Shown: positions 1 to 11,247, counted from the first letter of the stretch. The stretch: 64,000 bases of DNA from Nitrososphaerota archaeon (GCA_024860875.1 JACPSZ010000001.1:1-64000); one strand, 5' to 3'. Numbers and translations are program-made. Notes: generated by a model from the sequence alone, not told the origin.

Positions 1-2
1 CG

Positions 3-236
3 ATTGCCGAGGATGAAGCGGAAAAAATGGTGATGTCGATAAAGGCTCATAAACTGCTTGAAGGCGTCAGAGGAGAGAAACCTTCGGATATGAAGAGCCT
101 TGTTAATGCCATTCAGAGGCTGTCGCAGATGGTAATCGACATGCCAGAAATACAGGAAATCGATATTAATCCTTTGGTAGTATTTACAGCAGGAAAGGGT
201 TGCAAAGCGCTGGATGCCAGAATATCTCTGCAATGA
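3..236 (+). CDS. C-terminal part of ADP-forming acyl/acetyl-CoA synthetase (ATP-grasp subunit), truncated by window edge
   Basis: Frame open from window start; '...MPEIQEIDINPLVV...' is the typical C-terminus of ADP-forming acetyl-CoA synthetase beta/ATP-grasp domain. Confidence 0.7.
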   Translation: MAEDEAEKMVMSIKAHKLLEGVRGEKPSDMKSLVNAIQRLSQMVIDMPEIQEIDINPLVVFTAGKGCKALDARISLQ

Positions 237-257
237 TCCCACTTTGGTGAAACTTGG

Positions 258-998
258 TTGAAACTTTTCAAGAGTAAGGATGAGATGAAAGCAAGAGAAG
301 AGGCTGAGCCTTTAGGCGGCCACAAAATGTACGGTTCCAAGCTGAGAGACTTCATACTTGGGGTTCAGGACGGCCTTGTAAACGTCCTCGGCCTTTTACT
401 TGGCGTTGCAACAGCAACTATGAGCACTAAGACAGTTCTGATTGCGGGTCTTGCGGCGACATTTGCAGAGTCCCTTGCCATGGGTGCAGTGGCTTACACT
501 TCAACTAAGGCTTACAGAGATTTCTACCACAGCGAGCTCGAGCGCGAAAGGATGCACATTGAGCAGATTCCTGACCATGAGAGGGAAGAGATACACGAAA
601 TGTTCGCCCAGAAGGGCTTCAAGGGAGAAGAGCTCGAAAGCATAGTTCAGAAGATAACTTCCAATAAGGAAGTGTGGCTACAGATTATGATGGCTGAAGA
701 GCTGAAGCTAGTCCCGCAGGACAGAGACGGCCCTTCAAGATCCGCATTGATCGTTGGCTTTTCGTCTCTTTTAGGCTCTATAATACCCCTGGTACCGTAT
801 TTCTTTGTTGCCGTGGAAACTGCAGTTTGGCTGTCTTTTGCAGTTTCAGCGATTTTTCTATTTGCCATAGGAGCTTACAAGGCCAAACTTACAATCGGCA
901 GTCCGTGGAAGAGTGGTATTGAAATGCTCCTCATAGGATCGGCAGCTGCTGTGGCTGGGTACTTGATTGGACTGGTCCTTGGTGCTTCAATCCAATAA
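258..998 (+). CDS. VIT1/CCC1 family iron/manganese transporter
   Basis: 246 aa; 'LRDFILGVQDGLVNVLGLLLGVATAT', 'ESLAMGAVAYTSTKA' motifs, C-terminal TM helices. Confidence 0.85.
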   Translation: MKLFKSKDEMKAREEAEPLGGHKMYGSKLRDFILGVQDGLVNVLGLLLGVATATMSTKTVLIAGLAATFAESLAMGAVAYTSTKAYRDFYHSELERERMHIEQIPDHEREEIHEMFAQKGFKGEELESIVQKITSNKEVWLQIMMAEELKLVPQDRDGPSRSALIVGFSSLLGSIIPLVPYFFVAVETAVWLSFAVSAIFLFAIGAYKAKLTIGSPWKSGIEMLLIGSAAAVAGYLIGLVLGASIQ

Positions 999-1046
999 GG
1001 AGAAAGTTATCTACCATTTGTACATTACTAGAGGCGGTGGAGAGAT

Positions 1047-1784
1047 GTGATAGACATAGAGGTTAGAGAATTTAAGAAGCACGATCTTAGAGGGGGAATC
1101 GTAATAGACGGCTTTCCCAACATAGGCTTGGTCGGTGCCATATTCTCATCGTATTTGGTTGCTGCCAAAGGGCTAGATCAGATAGCATGTTTGGACTCGG
1201 AGAAATTTCCTCCTGTTTCGATGATATTTGATGGTAAGCCAAAGTTTCCTGCAAGAATCTATGCCGGTACAGATCCAAAAATTGCGGTCTTTGTTGCTGA
1301 ATTTACTCCTCCACCTGCACTTGACAGGCCTCTTGCAACAAGAATGCTCAAATGGGCTCGTGAACAAGAGGCATCAATGATAATCACATCTGTAACCCTG
1401 CCATTCCTTGAAGAGGAAGAAATGAAGACTGATTCTCCAGTCCTTGGTGTCGCGAGCACACAAAGAGCAAGAGATATGCTTGCCAAGGCAGGTATTAAGA
1501 CGTTTGACATTGGAATGATAACGGGCGCTCCCGCAGTCCTTCTCAACGAAGGAAGATGGAATGATTTTGACGTTATAGCTCTACTCGTAAAGGCTCACCC
1601 ATTGGTGCCAGATCACAGAGCAGCGGCAAAACTAATAGAAACTATGAGCAGGTTAATTCCTAACATGAAGATCGATGTAGGACCTCTCTACGAGGAGGCT
1701 ACCAAGATAGAGGACAGATTAAAGTCTATTAGGGCTCAAGCACTGCGCGCAGAAGGAGGTCCAACTGAAGATGTTTACAAGTAA
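1047..1784 (+). CDS. PAC2 family (proteasome assembly chaperone-like) protein
   Basis: 245 aa; 'GIVIDGFPNIGLVGAIFSSYLV' N-terminus typical of PAC2. Confidence 0.85.
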   Translation: MIDIEVREFKKHDLRGGIVIDGFPNIGLVGAIFSSYLVAAKGLDQIACLDSEKFPPVSMIFDGKPKFPARIYAGTDPKIAVFVAEFTPPPALDRPLATRMLKWAREQEASMIITSVTLPFLEEEEMKTDSPVLGVASTQRARDMLAKAGIKTFDIGMITGAPAVLLNEGRWNDFDVIALLVKAHPLVPDHRAAAKLIETMSRLIPNMKIDVGPLYEEATKIEDRLKSIRAQALRAEGGPTEDVYK

Positions 1785-1785
1785 A

Positions 1786-2307
1786 TCAGGCAGGTCTGTT
1801 GCTACCGAACTTTCTCTTTATTTCGGTGCCGCAGACATCGCACCTTTTCGGAACATCCCTTGAGAAGGATTTCCCGCAGCCGCTGCAGTATACGACCCAC
1901 TTCACCGTCTTGGCAATTCCCTGAGTCATGATGGAGGAGAACTTCAAGCCCAGATGGCTTGCAATGTTTTGTATTGAATAGTCGTCTGAAACCACTGTTA
2001 CCTCCCTCCCTCCAGCCTGCAGGAATACGGCGAGAGCCAGCAGGGAAGTATCAGCGTTAGACAGTTTCGTGTCTGCACTTTTATTAGCAGCTTCTTGTAC
2101 CTTGTTGAAAGATTCCTTGTCCGCATCAACGATCTTGAGCCTGCCAGACTCCATCAGTGCAGAAACCTTGACGCCGAGGCCTCTACCTTTTGAAACCTCG
2201 CCCAAGATTTGAGGGCTTGTATAACATAATACTGCGGAGGAGAAAGGGAGCCCCGCATAAAATGCTGTGGAATCCAACACTATTACTGGATCTTGGTCTG
2301 TCTGCAA
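1786..2307 (-). CDS. Nob1-like rRNA maturation endonuclease (PIN domain + zinc ribbon)
   Basis: PIN start 'VLDSTAFYAGLPF', C-terminal 'CSGCGKSF...CDVCGTEI' zinc ribbon. Confidence 0.85.
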   Translation of the reverse strand: MQTDQDPVIVLDSTAFYAGLPFSSAVLCYTSPQILGEVSKGRGLGVKVSALMESGRLKIVDADKESFNKVQEAANKSADTKLSNADTSLLALAVFLQAGGREVTVVSDDYSIQNIASHLGLKFSSIMTQGIAKTVKWVVYCSGCGKSFSRDVPKRCDVCGTEIKRKFGSNRPA

Positions 2308-2324
2308 AACCTCACCCTCAAAGC

Positions 2325-3173
2325 TTAGTATCCGAGTCTCTTGAGCTGCCTGAGAGACGAGCTCGCAAACCTTATGAAAAAGGCATCTTTGCTGTATCTT
2401 GAAATCACGATCTTGTTTCCCGCTCGGAACGGGAAATCGAGCTGCCCGTCCATAAGCACACTAGAATTGTCAGTAGACTCTATAGTTATCTGGCTTGGAG
2501 GCAGAATAATAGAGGGCATTCGTGAAATCGGTGCTACAGGAGTCAGCATCATCGCTTCCATATTCTCATGAATCACGCTTGAACCAAATGAGAGTGTATG
2601 CCCAGTTGAACCTGTGGGCGTAGAAACAATAACCCCGTCCATCCTTTGCGATATTGGAGTCTCTTGATCAACTGCTATCTTGTAGGTTGGTGCCCTGAGC
2701 TTTGTAAGTCTATCGATGTAAATTTCGTTCAGGGCAGGAGGCAAAACTTTTCTTTTGACCTTGGCGACTATCCTCATTCTCTTGTCTAGTGTGTATTTAC
2801 CTTTGGCAATACTTTCAATTGCTTTCTCCGCATTTTGAGGCGGCACTTCTGCCAGAAGGCCTCTGCCTCCCATGTTGATGCCAAAAACAGGTATGCTATT
2901 TGTAGTGTTTCTAACAGTCTTTAAGATTGTCCCATCGCCTCCGACTACGACGGCAATGTCGATCTTGGCTTTTGAAAAAGAGGCAAAACTATCAAGCGAT
3001 TCAAAGTTAGAACTTGCTAATGGCTTTAGAAGATAAGGTTCTATCTTGCACCGCTTTAAAATTCCTGAAACCTTAAGTGCGATTTCGTCTATCTTTTCGT
3101 CGCTGCCCTTTGAAACTACGCATGCAGTTCTAACCCGCTTTGCTATCTGTTTACTTTGCAAAAACGGGAACAT
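2325..3173 (-). CDS. NAD kinase
   Basis: 'VVGGDGTILKTVR' and 'STPTGSTGHTLSFG' motifs; Met at 3173 preferred because the longer ORF overlaps the eIF5A gene. Confidence 0.88.
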   Translation of the reverse strand: MFPFLQSKQIAKRVRTACVVSKGSDEKIDEIALKVSGILKRCKIEPYLLKPLASSNFESLDSFASFSKAKIDIAVVVGGDGTILKTVRNTTNSIPVFGINMGGRGLLAEVPPQNAEKAIESIAKGKYTLDKRMRIVAKVKRKVLPPALNEIYIDRLTKLRAPTYKIAVDQETPISQRMDGVIVSTPTGSTGHTLSFGSSVIHENMEAMMLTPVAPISRMPSIILPPSQITIESTDNSSVLMDGQLDFPFRAGNKIVISRYSKDAFFIRFASSSLRQLKRLGY

Positions 3174-3230
3174 CGACAAATAATCATTATATAGCCTTGT
3201 TGCTCGTTCGCCTAAATTAAGGGATAATGT

Positions 3231-3629
3231 TTGAGCAGACCAACAGACCTTGGCAGCGTCAAGGAAGGTTCGTACATTCTGATTGATGGAGAGCCGTGCA
3301 GAATAGTAGAATATGACAAGTCGAAGCCCGGGAAGCATGGTTCTGCAAAGGCTAGGGTCGTGGGAATCGGTCTGTTCGATAACGTCAAGAGGACTATGGT
3401 CTCTCCAGTAGCTTCAAACATAGAAGTTCCGATGATCGAAAAGAGGAGCGGTCAAGTGATTTCGCTTGCACCAAATAATGTGCAGATCATGGATTTGCAG
3501 ACATTCGCGATATTCGATGTCCCCATGCCTCCTGAAGAGGAGATAAAGTCGAAACTTGCTGCTGGCATGGAAATAGAATACTGGGAGGGCATGGGCAAGA
3601 AGAAGATCATGAGGACGAAGGGCGGCTAA
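3231..3629 (+). CDS. eif5a: translation initiation factor aIF5A
   Basis: 132 aa, hypusine loop '[24 protein letters not shown]'; TTG start. Confidence 0.95.
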   Translation: MSRPTDLGSVKEGSYILIDGEPCRIVEYDKSKPGKHGSAKARVVGIGLFDNVKRTMVSPVASNIEVPMIEKRSGQVISLAPNNVQIMDLQTFAIFDVPMPPEEEIKSKLAAGMEIEYWEGMGKKKIMRTKGG

Positions 3630-4738
3630 AAGGACGATTTCTTATCGGATACGTTATCAAATTCCTTAGCCAGTTCTTGTACTAACTGCTTCTGCTTTGG
3701 GGTCAGCTTTCCAGGGATTCTTACTTTAACTCTGACTAATTGATCTCCTCTTCCATAACCTTCTACTCTCGGCATACCCTTGCCCCTTAATCTGAAGAAC
3801 GAGCCACTTTCAGTCCCTGCAGGTATCTTCAATTTCGCAGCTCCGTCAATAGTTGGAACTTCAACTTCTGTACCCAGAGTTGCCTGCGGGAAATTTATTT
3901 GAATTGTATGAATGATGTCGTCGCCGTCCCTCTCGAACCGTGAATCTGGCTTTACGTGAATCACTACGTAAAGGTCTCCGGGCCTTCCTCCTTCAAGGCT
4001 TACATCACCCTGCTCTCTGAGCCTTAACCTGTGCCCTTCATCAACGCCTGCAGGAATTTTCACGTCTATCATAGTTGTCTTTGCCGTTGCTCCTGAACCT
4101 CTGCATGTTTTGCATGGGTTATCGATTATCTGCCCTCTCCCTCTGCACTTTGAACAAGTACCGATTCTGACCATCCTTGCAAAACCCGTCGATTGAACAT
4201 GCTGAACCTGACCTGTCCCGTTGCATATGGTGCAAGTCCTCGGAGATGTACCCGCTTGTGCTCCACTACCTCTGCACGTTTCACATTGTCTTGTTCGAGG
4301 AATATCGACCTTCAGGGTTACGCCTTTTGCAGCCTGCTCGAGAGTTATGTCAGCGTCGAACCTCAAATCCTGTCCGCTAGAAGGCCCTCTTGTTCTTCCT
4401 CCAAATCCTCCAAATAATGTGTCGAATATGCTGTTGAAACCTCCGAAACCCATGTTCCTGAATACATCACCAAAATCAGCACCCCTGAAAATGTCCTCCT
4501 CAGTGTACCTCTGCCCTATCCCTGCATGGCCGAATTGGTCGTACTGAACCTTCTTTTCGTCATCAGAAAGCACAGCATAGGCCTCTGAAATTTCCTTGAA
4601 CTTCTCCTCCGCCTCTGGCGACTTGTTCCTATCTGGATGGTACTGCATTGCGAGTTTTCTGTATGTGTTTTTGATTTCGTCTTTGGAAGCTTCTTTACCT
4701 ACGCCTAATACTTCATAGTAGTCTCGCTTTGCGCTCAA
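3626..4738 (-). CDS. dnaJ: chaperone DnaJ
   Basis: J-domain with HPD, four CxxCxGxG-type repeats. Confidence 0.97.
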   Translation of the reverse strand: MSAKRDYYEVLGVGKEASKDEIKNTYRKLAMQYHPDRNKSPEAEEKFKEISEAYAVLSDDEKKVQYDQFGHAGIGQRYTEEDIFRGADFGDVFRNMGFGGFNSIFDTLFGGFGGRTRGPSSGQDLRFDADITLEQAAKGVTLKVDIPRTRQCETCRGSGAQAGTSPRTCTICNGTGQVQHVQSTGFARMVRIGTCSKCRGRGQIIDNPCKTCRGSGATAKTTMIDVKIPAGVDEGHRLRLREQGDVSLEGGRPGDLYVVIHVKPDSRFERDGDDIIHTIQINFPQATLGTEVEVPTIDGAAKLKIPAGTESGSFFRLRGKGMPRVEGYGRGDQLVRVKVRIPGKLTPKQKQLVQELAKEFDNVSDKKSSF

Positions 4739-4749
4739 CTAGCAGGACC

Positions 4750-6609
4750 TTACTTTTTGTTGTCATCGACGACCTTGTAGTCAGCATCGACGACCTTCTC
4801 TCCTTCCTTTCTTTCGGATTGAGCTTGCTGACCAGATGCTTGTGCAGCTTGAGCCTGCTGGTAAGCCGCAGTTCCAACTTCCTGAAGTATTGTTGACAAA
4901 GAATCGCTCTTCTGCTTTATCATCTGCGCATCCGTCCCTGCAACTGCCTGCCGCAGCTCTGCTAGTGCTTTGTCGAGTTTCTCTTCCTGCTCCTTGCTGA
5001 TTTTACCTTTGAGGTCGCTCTTCGTCTTCTCCGTAGTGTACAGAAGAGTATCTGCGTTGTTCCGGATTTCCGCCTCTTCCCTCTTGTTTCTATCTTGCTC
5101 TGCAAACTGCTCTGCTTGCTTCACCATTTTTTCCTTCTCTTCCTTGGAGAGCTTCGTAGATGCAGTTATGACGATCTTGTTCTCCTTACCAGTGGCTAGG
5201 TCTTTTGCAGACACGTTTAGTATGCCGTTAGCATCTATGTCGAAGGTAACTTCGATCTGAGGAACCCCTCTTGAAGCTGGCGGTATGCCTGTTAGGTTGA
5301 ATTGTCCTAATGAAATATTATCTGTGGCCATTGGGCGCTCTCCCTGCAATACGTGAATTGTTACTGCAGTTTGGAAGTCTGCAGCCGTCGTGAAGACTTG
5401 GCTACGCTTTGTGGGGATGGTAGTGTTCCTCTCAAGTGTCTTCGTCATAATCCCTCCAAGAGTTTCCACCCCAAGCGATAGAGGAGTAACATCGAGCAGC
5501 AGAATGTCCTTGATCTCTCCTGCAAGCACTGCACCTTGGATCGCCGCACCAATAGCGACGCATTCCATAGGGTCTACTCCCCTTTCTGCAGTCTTGCCGA
5601 AAATATCCTCTACAGTCCTTCTTACTAGGGGCATCCTTGTCTGCCCTCCAATTAGAATGACTCTGTCTACTTTACTGACATCTATCTTGGCATCTGCAAG
5701 AACCTTCCTTATCGGCTCTTCAATTCTTCTTACGATGGGCAGTGCAAGCTCTTCGAGCTTGGCCCTTGTCAATGTGTAATGAAGGTGTTTAGGGCCTGAA
5801 GCGTCTGCAGATATGAACGGGAGGTCTATGTCAGTTGTCAGCAGAGTTGAGAGTTCGATCTTCGCCCTTTCTGCGGCTTCCTTCAGCCTTGTAAGTGAGA
5901 GCTTGTCCGTTAGTTCAATTCCCGTCTGCCTTCTGAATTCCTCCTTGAGGAACTGCATGATCGAATTGTCGATGTCTGTTCCTCCAGTCTGGGTATCACC
6001 GCTAGTGGCAAGTACTTGGAATACTCCTCCTCCGAACTCCATCAAGGTAACGTCGTGAGTACCTCCTCCGAAGCTGAAGACCATGATCTTCATCTCCTTG
6101 TCCGCCTTATCTAATCCGTAAGCTAAGCACGCTGCCGTAGGCTCGTTTATGATTCTGACGACATCTAAACCTGCAATCTCCCCTGCATCTTTGGTGGCTT
6201 GCCTTTGGTTGTCGTTGAAATGTGCTGGAACAGTGATTACTGCTTTCTTTACAGGCTTGGCGAGGAACGTTTCCGCATCTTTCTTGATCTTCTGCAGAAT
6301 TAATGCAGAAATCTGCTGTGGAGTGTATGATTTTCCATATACGCTGGTTGTGTAGGTAGTTCCCATCTTCCTTTTTATTTCGAAGACAGTCCCTTCAGGG
6401 TTTGAGGATGCTTGCCTCTTTGCAGTTTCCCCCACTATCACTTGCCCGTCTTTCGTAAAGGCTACTACTGAAGGGAACATCTTGCCAGCAGCCGTCTGGC
6501 CTTCCGCGCTCGGTATGACTATTGGTCTTCCAGCTTCCATAATGGAAGCTGCAGAGTTTGTAGTGCCGAGGTCAATTCCTACGATTTTTTCAGTTTCTAC
6601 TTTGCTCAT
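4750..6609 (-). CDS. dnaK: chaperone DnaK (Hsp70)
   Basis: '[19 protein letters not shown]', full-length Hsp70. Confidence 0.98.
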   Translation of the reverse strand: MSKVETEKIVGIDLGTTNSAASIMEAGRPIVIPSAEGQTAAGKMFPSVVAFTKDGQVIVGETAKRQASSNPEGTVFEIKRKMGTTYTTSVYGKSYTPQQISALILQKIKKDAETFLAKPVKKAVITVPAHFNDNQRQATKDAGEIAGLDVVRIINEPTAACLAYGLDKADKEMKIMVFSFGGGTHDVTLMEFGGGVFQVLATSGDTQTGGTDIDNSIMQFLKEEFRRQTGIELTDKLSLTRLKEAAERAKIELSTLLTTDIDLPFISADASGPKHLHYTLTRAKLEELALPIVRRIEEPIRKVLADAKIDVSKVDRVILIGGQTRMPLVRRTVEDIFGKTAERGVDPMECVAIGAAIQGAVLAGEIKDILLLDVTPLSLGVETLGGIMTKTLERNTTIPTKRSQVFTTAADFQTAVTIHVLQGERPMATDNISLGQFNLTGIPPASRGVPQIEVTFDIDANGILNVSAKDLATGKENKIVITASTKLSKEEKEKMVKQAEQFAEQDRNKREEAEIRNNADTLLYTTEKTKSDLKGKISKEQEEKLDKALAELRQAVAGTDAQMIKQKSDSLSTILQEVGTAAYQQAQAAQASGQQAQSERKEGEKVVDADYKVVDDNKK

Positions 6610-6621
6610 TTTAATTCACCA

Positions 6622-7170
6622 TTATAGTAGAGGAGCTGCAACTTTCACCATGCTCGGGCGTAAAACCCTGCCTTTGAGCATGTATCCAGCCCTTATTTCT
6701 GAAATTATTGAGCCCTCTTCCTCCTCTTTTGTTGGGACTATTTCCGCAGCTTCGTGTAGATTCGGATCAAACTTCTTCCCATTAGTGTCGATTTTGGAGA
6801 GCCCTTCCCTTGCAAGTATGTCGAGAAACTTCTTGAGCGTCATTTCTACTCCTCCAGTAAGAGATTGAACGTTTCCTCCTTCCTTTGCAACCTTCAATGC
6901 CAACTCGTATTCGTCAATAATGTCAAGGAGGTTTGTGATCAATTTTTCAGATATGAAAGCTTTAGTGTCCATAAGTTCCTTGTCGACCCTCTTCTTGTAG
7001 TTCTCAAAATCGGCTTGAAGGTATCTCATCCTGTTCAACATCTGTGTATATTTTTCCTGCTCCGCCTTTAGCTGCATTTCCAAATTCTTTACATTCTCTT
7101 GAAGGTCTCCATGCTTTGCAGGGGTAAGGCCTGCATCCTTCTTGTGTTCTTCTGTACCCATGTACATCAT
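6622..7170 (-). CDS. grpE: nucleotide exchange factor GrpE
   Basis: 'RMRYLQADFENYKKR' and C-terminal 'GYMLKGRVLRPSMVKVA'; upstream of dnaK. Confidence 0.95.
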   Translation of the reverse strand: MMYMGTEEHKKDAGLTPAKHGDLQENVKNLEMQLKAEQEKYTQMLNRMRYLQADFENYKKRVDKELMDTKAFISEKLITNLLDIIDEYELALKVAKEGGNVQSLTGGVEMTLKKFLDILAREGLSKIDTNGKKFDPNLHEAAEIVPTKEEEEGSIISEIRAGYMLKGRVLRPSMVKVAAPLL

Positions 7171-7296
7171 CCTAGTTCCTAACCAAAGGTTACTAACTAA
7201 GAATTTTGTACCGTATAAATCTTTTTTGTTCCTATCTACAGATACACCCTATTTGCTTGTCCTAGGGGCCTGATTTTTTAGTAACTTCTAGACTAG

Positions 7297-7944
7297 ATGC
7301 ACGATTTGATCTTTGATGATCGGCCGCACGCTGGGCGACTGCTAGCACAGACTACTGATGGAATGAAACTTATCGATCCTGTAGTGCTGGCAATACCTCG
7401 AGGAGGAGTCGTAGTGGGCTTTGAAATTGCAAAACGCATCAAATGTCCTCTTGATGTAATAATACCCAGAAAGGTAGGTGCACCTTTTGAGCCTGAATTG
7501 GCTGTTGGTGCTGTCACCGAAGATGGCACCCTGTACGTAAATGAAAGAATCTGCAACATCTATGGAATTTCAAAGAGTTATCTTCAAAACGAATCGCAGA
7601 TACAAATAAGGGAGATAAAGCGTAGGGCTGAACTATACAGGAAGGGTGCAAAACCGATTAGTATTGCAGGAAAGACTGTAATCTTGGTTGATGATGGGAT
7701 TGCAACAGGAGCTACGATGAGGGCTGCGATAATGTCTGTAAAGAAGTACTCTCCAAGAAGTATCATTGTTGCAGTGCCTGTTGGAGCGAAGGAGACTGTC
7801 GATGATCTTAAGAAGGAGGTTGATGTTGTCGCTTTGCACGCACCAGAAGACATGAGTGCAGTAGGCGAATTTTACAGAAATTTCGAGCAGACTTTAGACG
7901 AAGAAGTGGTTTTGCTTCTTGCAAAGTCCAAGCATAAAGGCTAA
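7297..7944 (+). CDS. phosphoribosyltransferase family protein
   Basis: 'VILVDDGIATGATMRAAI' PRPP-binding motif. Confidence 0.85.
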   Translation: MHDLIFDDRPHAGRLLAQTTDGMKLIDPVVLAIPRGGVVVGFEIAKRIKCPLDVIIPRKVGAPFEPELAVGAVTEDGTLYVNERICNIYGISKSYLQNESQIQIREIKRRAELYRKGAKPISIAGKTVILVDDGIATGATMRAAIMSVKKYSPRSIIVAVPVGAKETVDDLKKEVDVVALHAPEDMSAVGEFYRNFEQTLDEEVVLLLAKSKHKG

Positions 7945-7980
7945 CTTCAGTACGTTCGCCTTTCAAGCTTATCCGCATCT

Positions 7981-8142
7981 ATGGAATCCTATCGGTTGAG
8001 GCTTCTACATGCTTCAGGGGATCCTTTGGAGTTCCTCCCCGCTCTGTATGATTCAAGGGCACATCTAAGCATCCTCAGGATCAAAAGAAAGGACCTCCCA
8101 ACCATGCGTTTCTCTCAGCTTCACATGCTCCTGAAGTCTTAA
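7981..8142 (+). CDS. small hypothetical protein (53 aa)
   Basis: ATG..TAA ORF MESYRLRLLHASGDPLEFLPALYDSRAHLSILRIKRKDLPTMRFSQLHMLLKS; below the ORF-track cut-off, no family recognised. Confidence 0.3.
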   Translation: MESYRLRLLHASGDPLEFLPALYDSRAHLSILRIKRKDLPTMRFSQLHMLLKS

Positions 8143-8280
8143 AGATGCCCCAGCAGAGACGAAGTTTTCTTCAGGCTATTGGGATAGCGTTGGCATAAGC
8201 AACTGTGAACCACCATAATTTGCTGGCAAATTAATCGGGGGCTGTCTTGCATCTCCCCAATCATGAGGTCAGGGTTTCAG

Positions 8281-8305
8281 ATGCGGGGGTGGGATTTGAA
8301 CTCCC
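8281..8305 (-). repeat. degenerate tRNA 3'-end (T-arm/acceptor) remnant A
   Basis: atgcgggggtgggatttgaactccc; minus strand reads GTTCAAATCCCACCCCCGCA; shared with 13592 and 16295. Confidence 0.55.
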
Positions 8306-8597
8306 TTTTACTAGTAAACTCGCAGCGTCCTAATGCGGTGGAACCCGATGCGAGATTGACCTAAATTTTAGGTGCGCGCTTCTGCTCCTTTGAGAGAATA
8401 TTTAATCCTGCACCCCTTCGGATACTATAGCTATGGTTGGAGATAATGAGCCTAGTAGGCTCGAGCTGGCTTATGGTGAGACATGAATGGGTAGACATCA
8501 ACGAACGGAGATGAGGAGAAGACGAAAGTCGAGGCGAAGGAGAGTATGACAATGACCAGAATAGCGCGCGCTACAAGACCCAGTCGGCGATGGCCCG

Positions 8598-8864
8598 TTG
8601 GGGATTGTGATTCAAGCAAAGAAGGCCGGGATATTGCGCGACATAATTACAGCTGCTAGAGCCTTCACGATTGTCGTGGCAGGACAACCAAACGATTTTA
8701 CCATTCACATCGGGATTGGTAAGTGGGTCCAGAATCTCGCCGTCGCTGCTGTTGAGGCACTTTTCCTGTCTGTTCTGTTTCTCGCGATCGATGTACCTGA
8801 GATGCTCTGGACTAAGCACATAGAGAAGGGACTCGCAAAGGAGATAGCACGGATTGTGGGTTAA
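8598..8864 (+). CDS. hypothetical protein, possibly 5'-truncated
   Basis: 88 aa, TTG start; frame is open back to a TAG that touches the GCGCGCGC octamer at 8564. Confidence 0.5.
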   Translation: MGIVIQAKKAGILRDIITAARAFTIVVAGQPNDFTIHIGIGKWVQNLAVAAVEALFLSVLFLAIDVPEMLWTKHIEKGLAKEIARIVG

Positions 8865-9145
8865 AACGTTCATCTAGACATGACACAATTGAGCGCGCGC
8901 ACGGCAATCAAGAGACCAGTCAGAAGAATAACAAATCAGATAGCGCGCGCATCGGATGAGTCGGTATTCGGTTCTCTACCCACATATTGATGGCCCATCT
9001 TCATCCAGCGATTGCTGAAGTAATATCCTTCGTTGAATCATAAGCACCACCAACGCAAGAGGTAACAGAACGAATAGTTTCAGCGCTGAAACGGGCTGTT
9101 AAATCGTCCTATCTTCTTCTATCCTGATGGAAGGGAGCGAAAGTG

Positions 9146-9730
9146 TCAGTAAATCATGAGCTTTTTTTCCTCGAGCATCACGTGTAGGTTGTTCACAGCC
9201 CGGTAGACTTCGCTCTCCCTCTTCGCTCCAGTGCAAACGAGCTTCCCAGAGGAGAAGAGAAGTATCACGGTCTTGGGGTCTGGCATCCTGTGGATCAAAC
9301 CGGGGAACTGCTCAGGCTCGTACATCGATTTTGGTAACTTTCTGGCCGCTTCCTCTAGGTCAATCTTCCCCCCAAGGTTCACCGATGCCACCATGTTCTG
9401 TATCACTATCTCTGCCTCATTCTTGATGGGGATACCCCCCCTTTTCAACCTCCTGACGACCTCTTGCACAGCCTTTCTTGACTGCTCCTCCGATTTTGCA
9501 CCCGTGCAGACCATCTTCCCCGAGCTGAAGACCAGGGTAGCTGTCTTTGGGCTCTTCAGTCTGAAGACCAGTCCAGGGAATCGGTCTGGACGATACTCTA
9601 CATCGACAAAGTTCTTGGTTATCAGGTTGAGGTCTACCCTTTGATTTATTGAGGCAGTAGCGACAACGTTCTCGATGCTTACTATTGCCTTCGTTTGGGG
9701 CATTGCGGAGGCGTGAAGATTCGACAGCAT
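9146..9730 (-). CDS. tbp: TATA-box binding protein (TBP)
   Basis: Two TBP direct repeats: 'FPGLVFRLKSPKTATLVFSSGKMVCTGAKSEE' and 'FPGLIHRMPDPKTVILLFSSGKLVCTGAKRES'. Confidence 0.96.
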   Translation of the reverse strand: MLSNLHASAMPQTKAIVSIENVVATASINQRVDLNLITKNFVDVEYRPDRFPGLVFRLKSPKTATLVFSSGKMVCTGAKSEEQSRKAVQEVVRRLKRGGIPIKNEAEIVIQNMVASVNLGGKIDLEEAARKLPKSMYEPEQFPGLIHRMPDPKTVILLFSSGKLVCTGAKRESEVYRAVNNLHVMLEEKKLMIY

Positions 9731-9771
9731 ATATAGTATATTAATGTGGTTGGGAATGGGACGATAACGTC

Positions 9772-10646
9772 GGGTCAGCGCGCGCGGGGAAAACCCATGT
9801 TCTTACAAGCAGGATAGCCTATCTTGTACGCTGCAAGAAGATCAAGGAGAAAAGAATACTGGCTCTGGCGTATACTAGGCTGGCCGTTCGAGAGATGAAA
9901 AAACGTCTAGCGGAGGATTTTGGAATCAAACACGTTGAAGTAAGAACCTTCCACTCTTATGGCGTTAGGTTACTCACAAAATTCAAACCTGATACTCCAA
10001 CTGATCCACCTAAGCAAGCCGAGGTAGGGCAAGAAGTCAAAAAAATACTTGATGACCTCTTGAAAAATGATAGAACGTTTGCAAAATTGGTGCTCGATTA
10101 CGCCGTCGAGATTTCCGACACAACCAAAGAAGAAGCAGACTTTGAAGACGAGACGGCTTACTATGAATACTTGAGGCAGCAGGAGTATGTCACACTGAAA
10201 GGTTCGGAAGAAGTCAAATCAGTAGCGGAACGAGATATTGCGAACTTCCTCTTCATAAATGGGGTACCGTATGAATACGAACCTAGGGCAAGATGGGCCA
10301 AATCTGGCAAAGGCCGTCGGTCCTCCAACCCGATTTCGAATTGCCTGGGGGTATCTTCATCGAACACAGAGGTATTGATAGAGCTGGCAATGTTCCTCCT
10401 TGGTTTGATTACTCAAAATCGGCAGAAGAAAACTCTGAGGAGTACAAAGATAGGATAGTTTGGTTAGAAAGCCAGTTCAACCATCAAAGAGAGAGGAAAC
10501 TCATCCAGACCTACTACTACCAATGGCGTGAGGGAACTCTAATTGAGATCTTAGAAAAGGAACTGCTCAGGCTAGGTGTAGAGCTCCAAGAGCTTAGTAT
10601 TGACGAGATCATCAAAAGAGTTAACGACATGCGCGCGCTCAGATAG
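9772..10646 (+). pseudogene. UvrD/Rep-like SF1 DNA helicase fragment, frameshifted and truncated at both ends
   Basis: Frame 9772 onward reads GSARAGKTHVLTSRIAYLVRCKKIKEKRILALAYTRLAVREMKKRL...; coding shifts near 10310 to the frame of ORF 10293-10646 (VLQPDFELPGGIFIEHRGIDRAGNVPPWFDY...). No in-frame start, and the N-terminal region before Walker A is missing. Confidence 0.8.
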
Positions 10647-10743
10647 GCTGGCGTGAAGAGAGCATCAACTTCGTAAATCTGCACGATAGCTACTAGGGGA
10701 CCCTCCAAACCTAAATAAAGCTGCCTTTGCTATGTTGTGGAAC

Positions 10744-10821
10744 ATGGGTTTATTTGATTTTCTCAGGAGAAGAAAGAAAAAGAAAGAGGAGTCGAAGCCT
10801 CAGCCTGAGGAAAAGAAGTAG
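10744..10821 (+). CDS. putative 25-aa basic microprotein MGLFDFLRRRKKKKEESKPQPEEKK
   Basis: ATG..TAG; the stop codon abuts a GCGCGCGC octamer. Confidence 0.3.
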   Translation: MGLFDFLRRRKKKKEESKPQPEEKK

Positions 10822-11247
10822 CGCGCGCCGACCTTAATTTCGTTGATTACTGTCTCTGTCTAGCAATGTCTTTTCCTTGTAGATGGGTGTTATGGTGATT
10901 CTTGCAACCATGTCATATTACCTGGTAACGGGCTCATGCAGTTTCAGCACAAGAATGATGAACAGGCCCTCGACACAAATGCTTGCCTTTCGCGCTACTT
11001 TTCTACTATACCAATCTGCTCTGGTAATTCAAGTTTCATGCATCCAATAGCAACCGATGAACTTACGTGAATAAGGATTGATGTGCGGGAATCCTTCTAC
11101 ATCCGCCGACAAAACAGGGTCAATCACATTCAGTATTTTATATCGGTCTTCTCCCGTGGACTTGCCCGCAGAGCCCTGGACCGAGCAAGCTTACTAGATA
11201 ACCAACTGCTTAATTAAGTACAAAGACTCCGTGTATCCCGTTAGCCG

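Noticed and set aside
1741-1750. GCGCGC near the end of the PAC2 gene
   Set aside because: Only a 6-mer inside a conserved coding sequence; not counted with the octamer set.
4177-6868. Many ORFs of 60-129 aa antisense to dnaJ/dnaK/grpE
   Set aside because: Mirror-frame artefacts of strongly conserved minus-strand chaperone genes.
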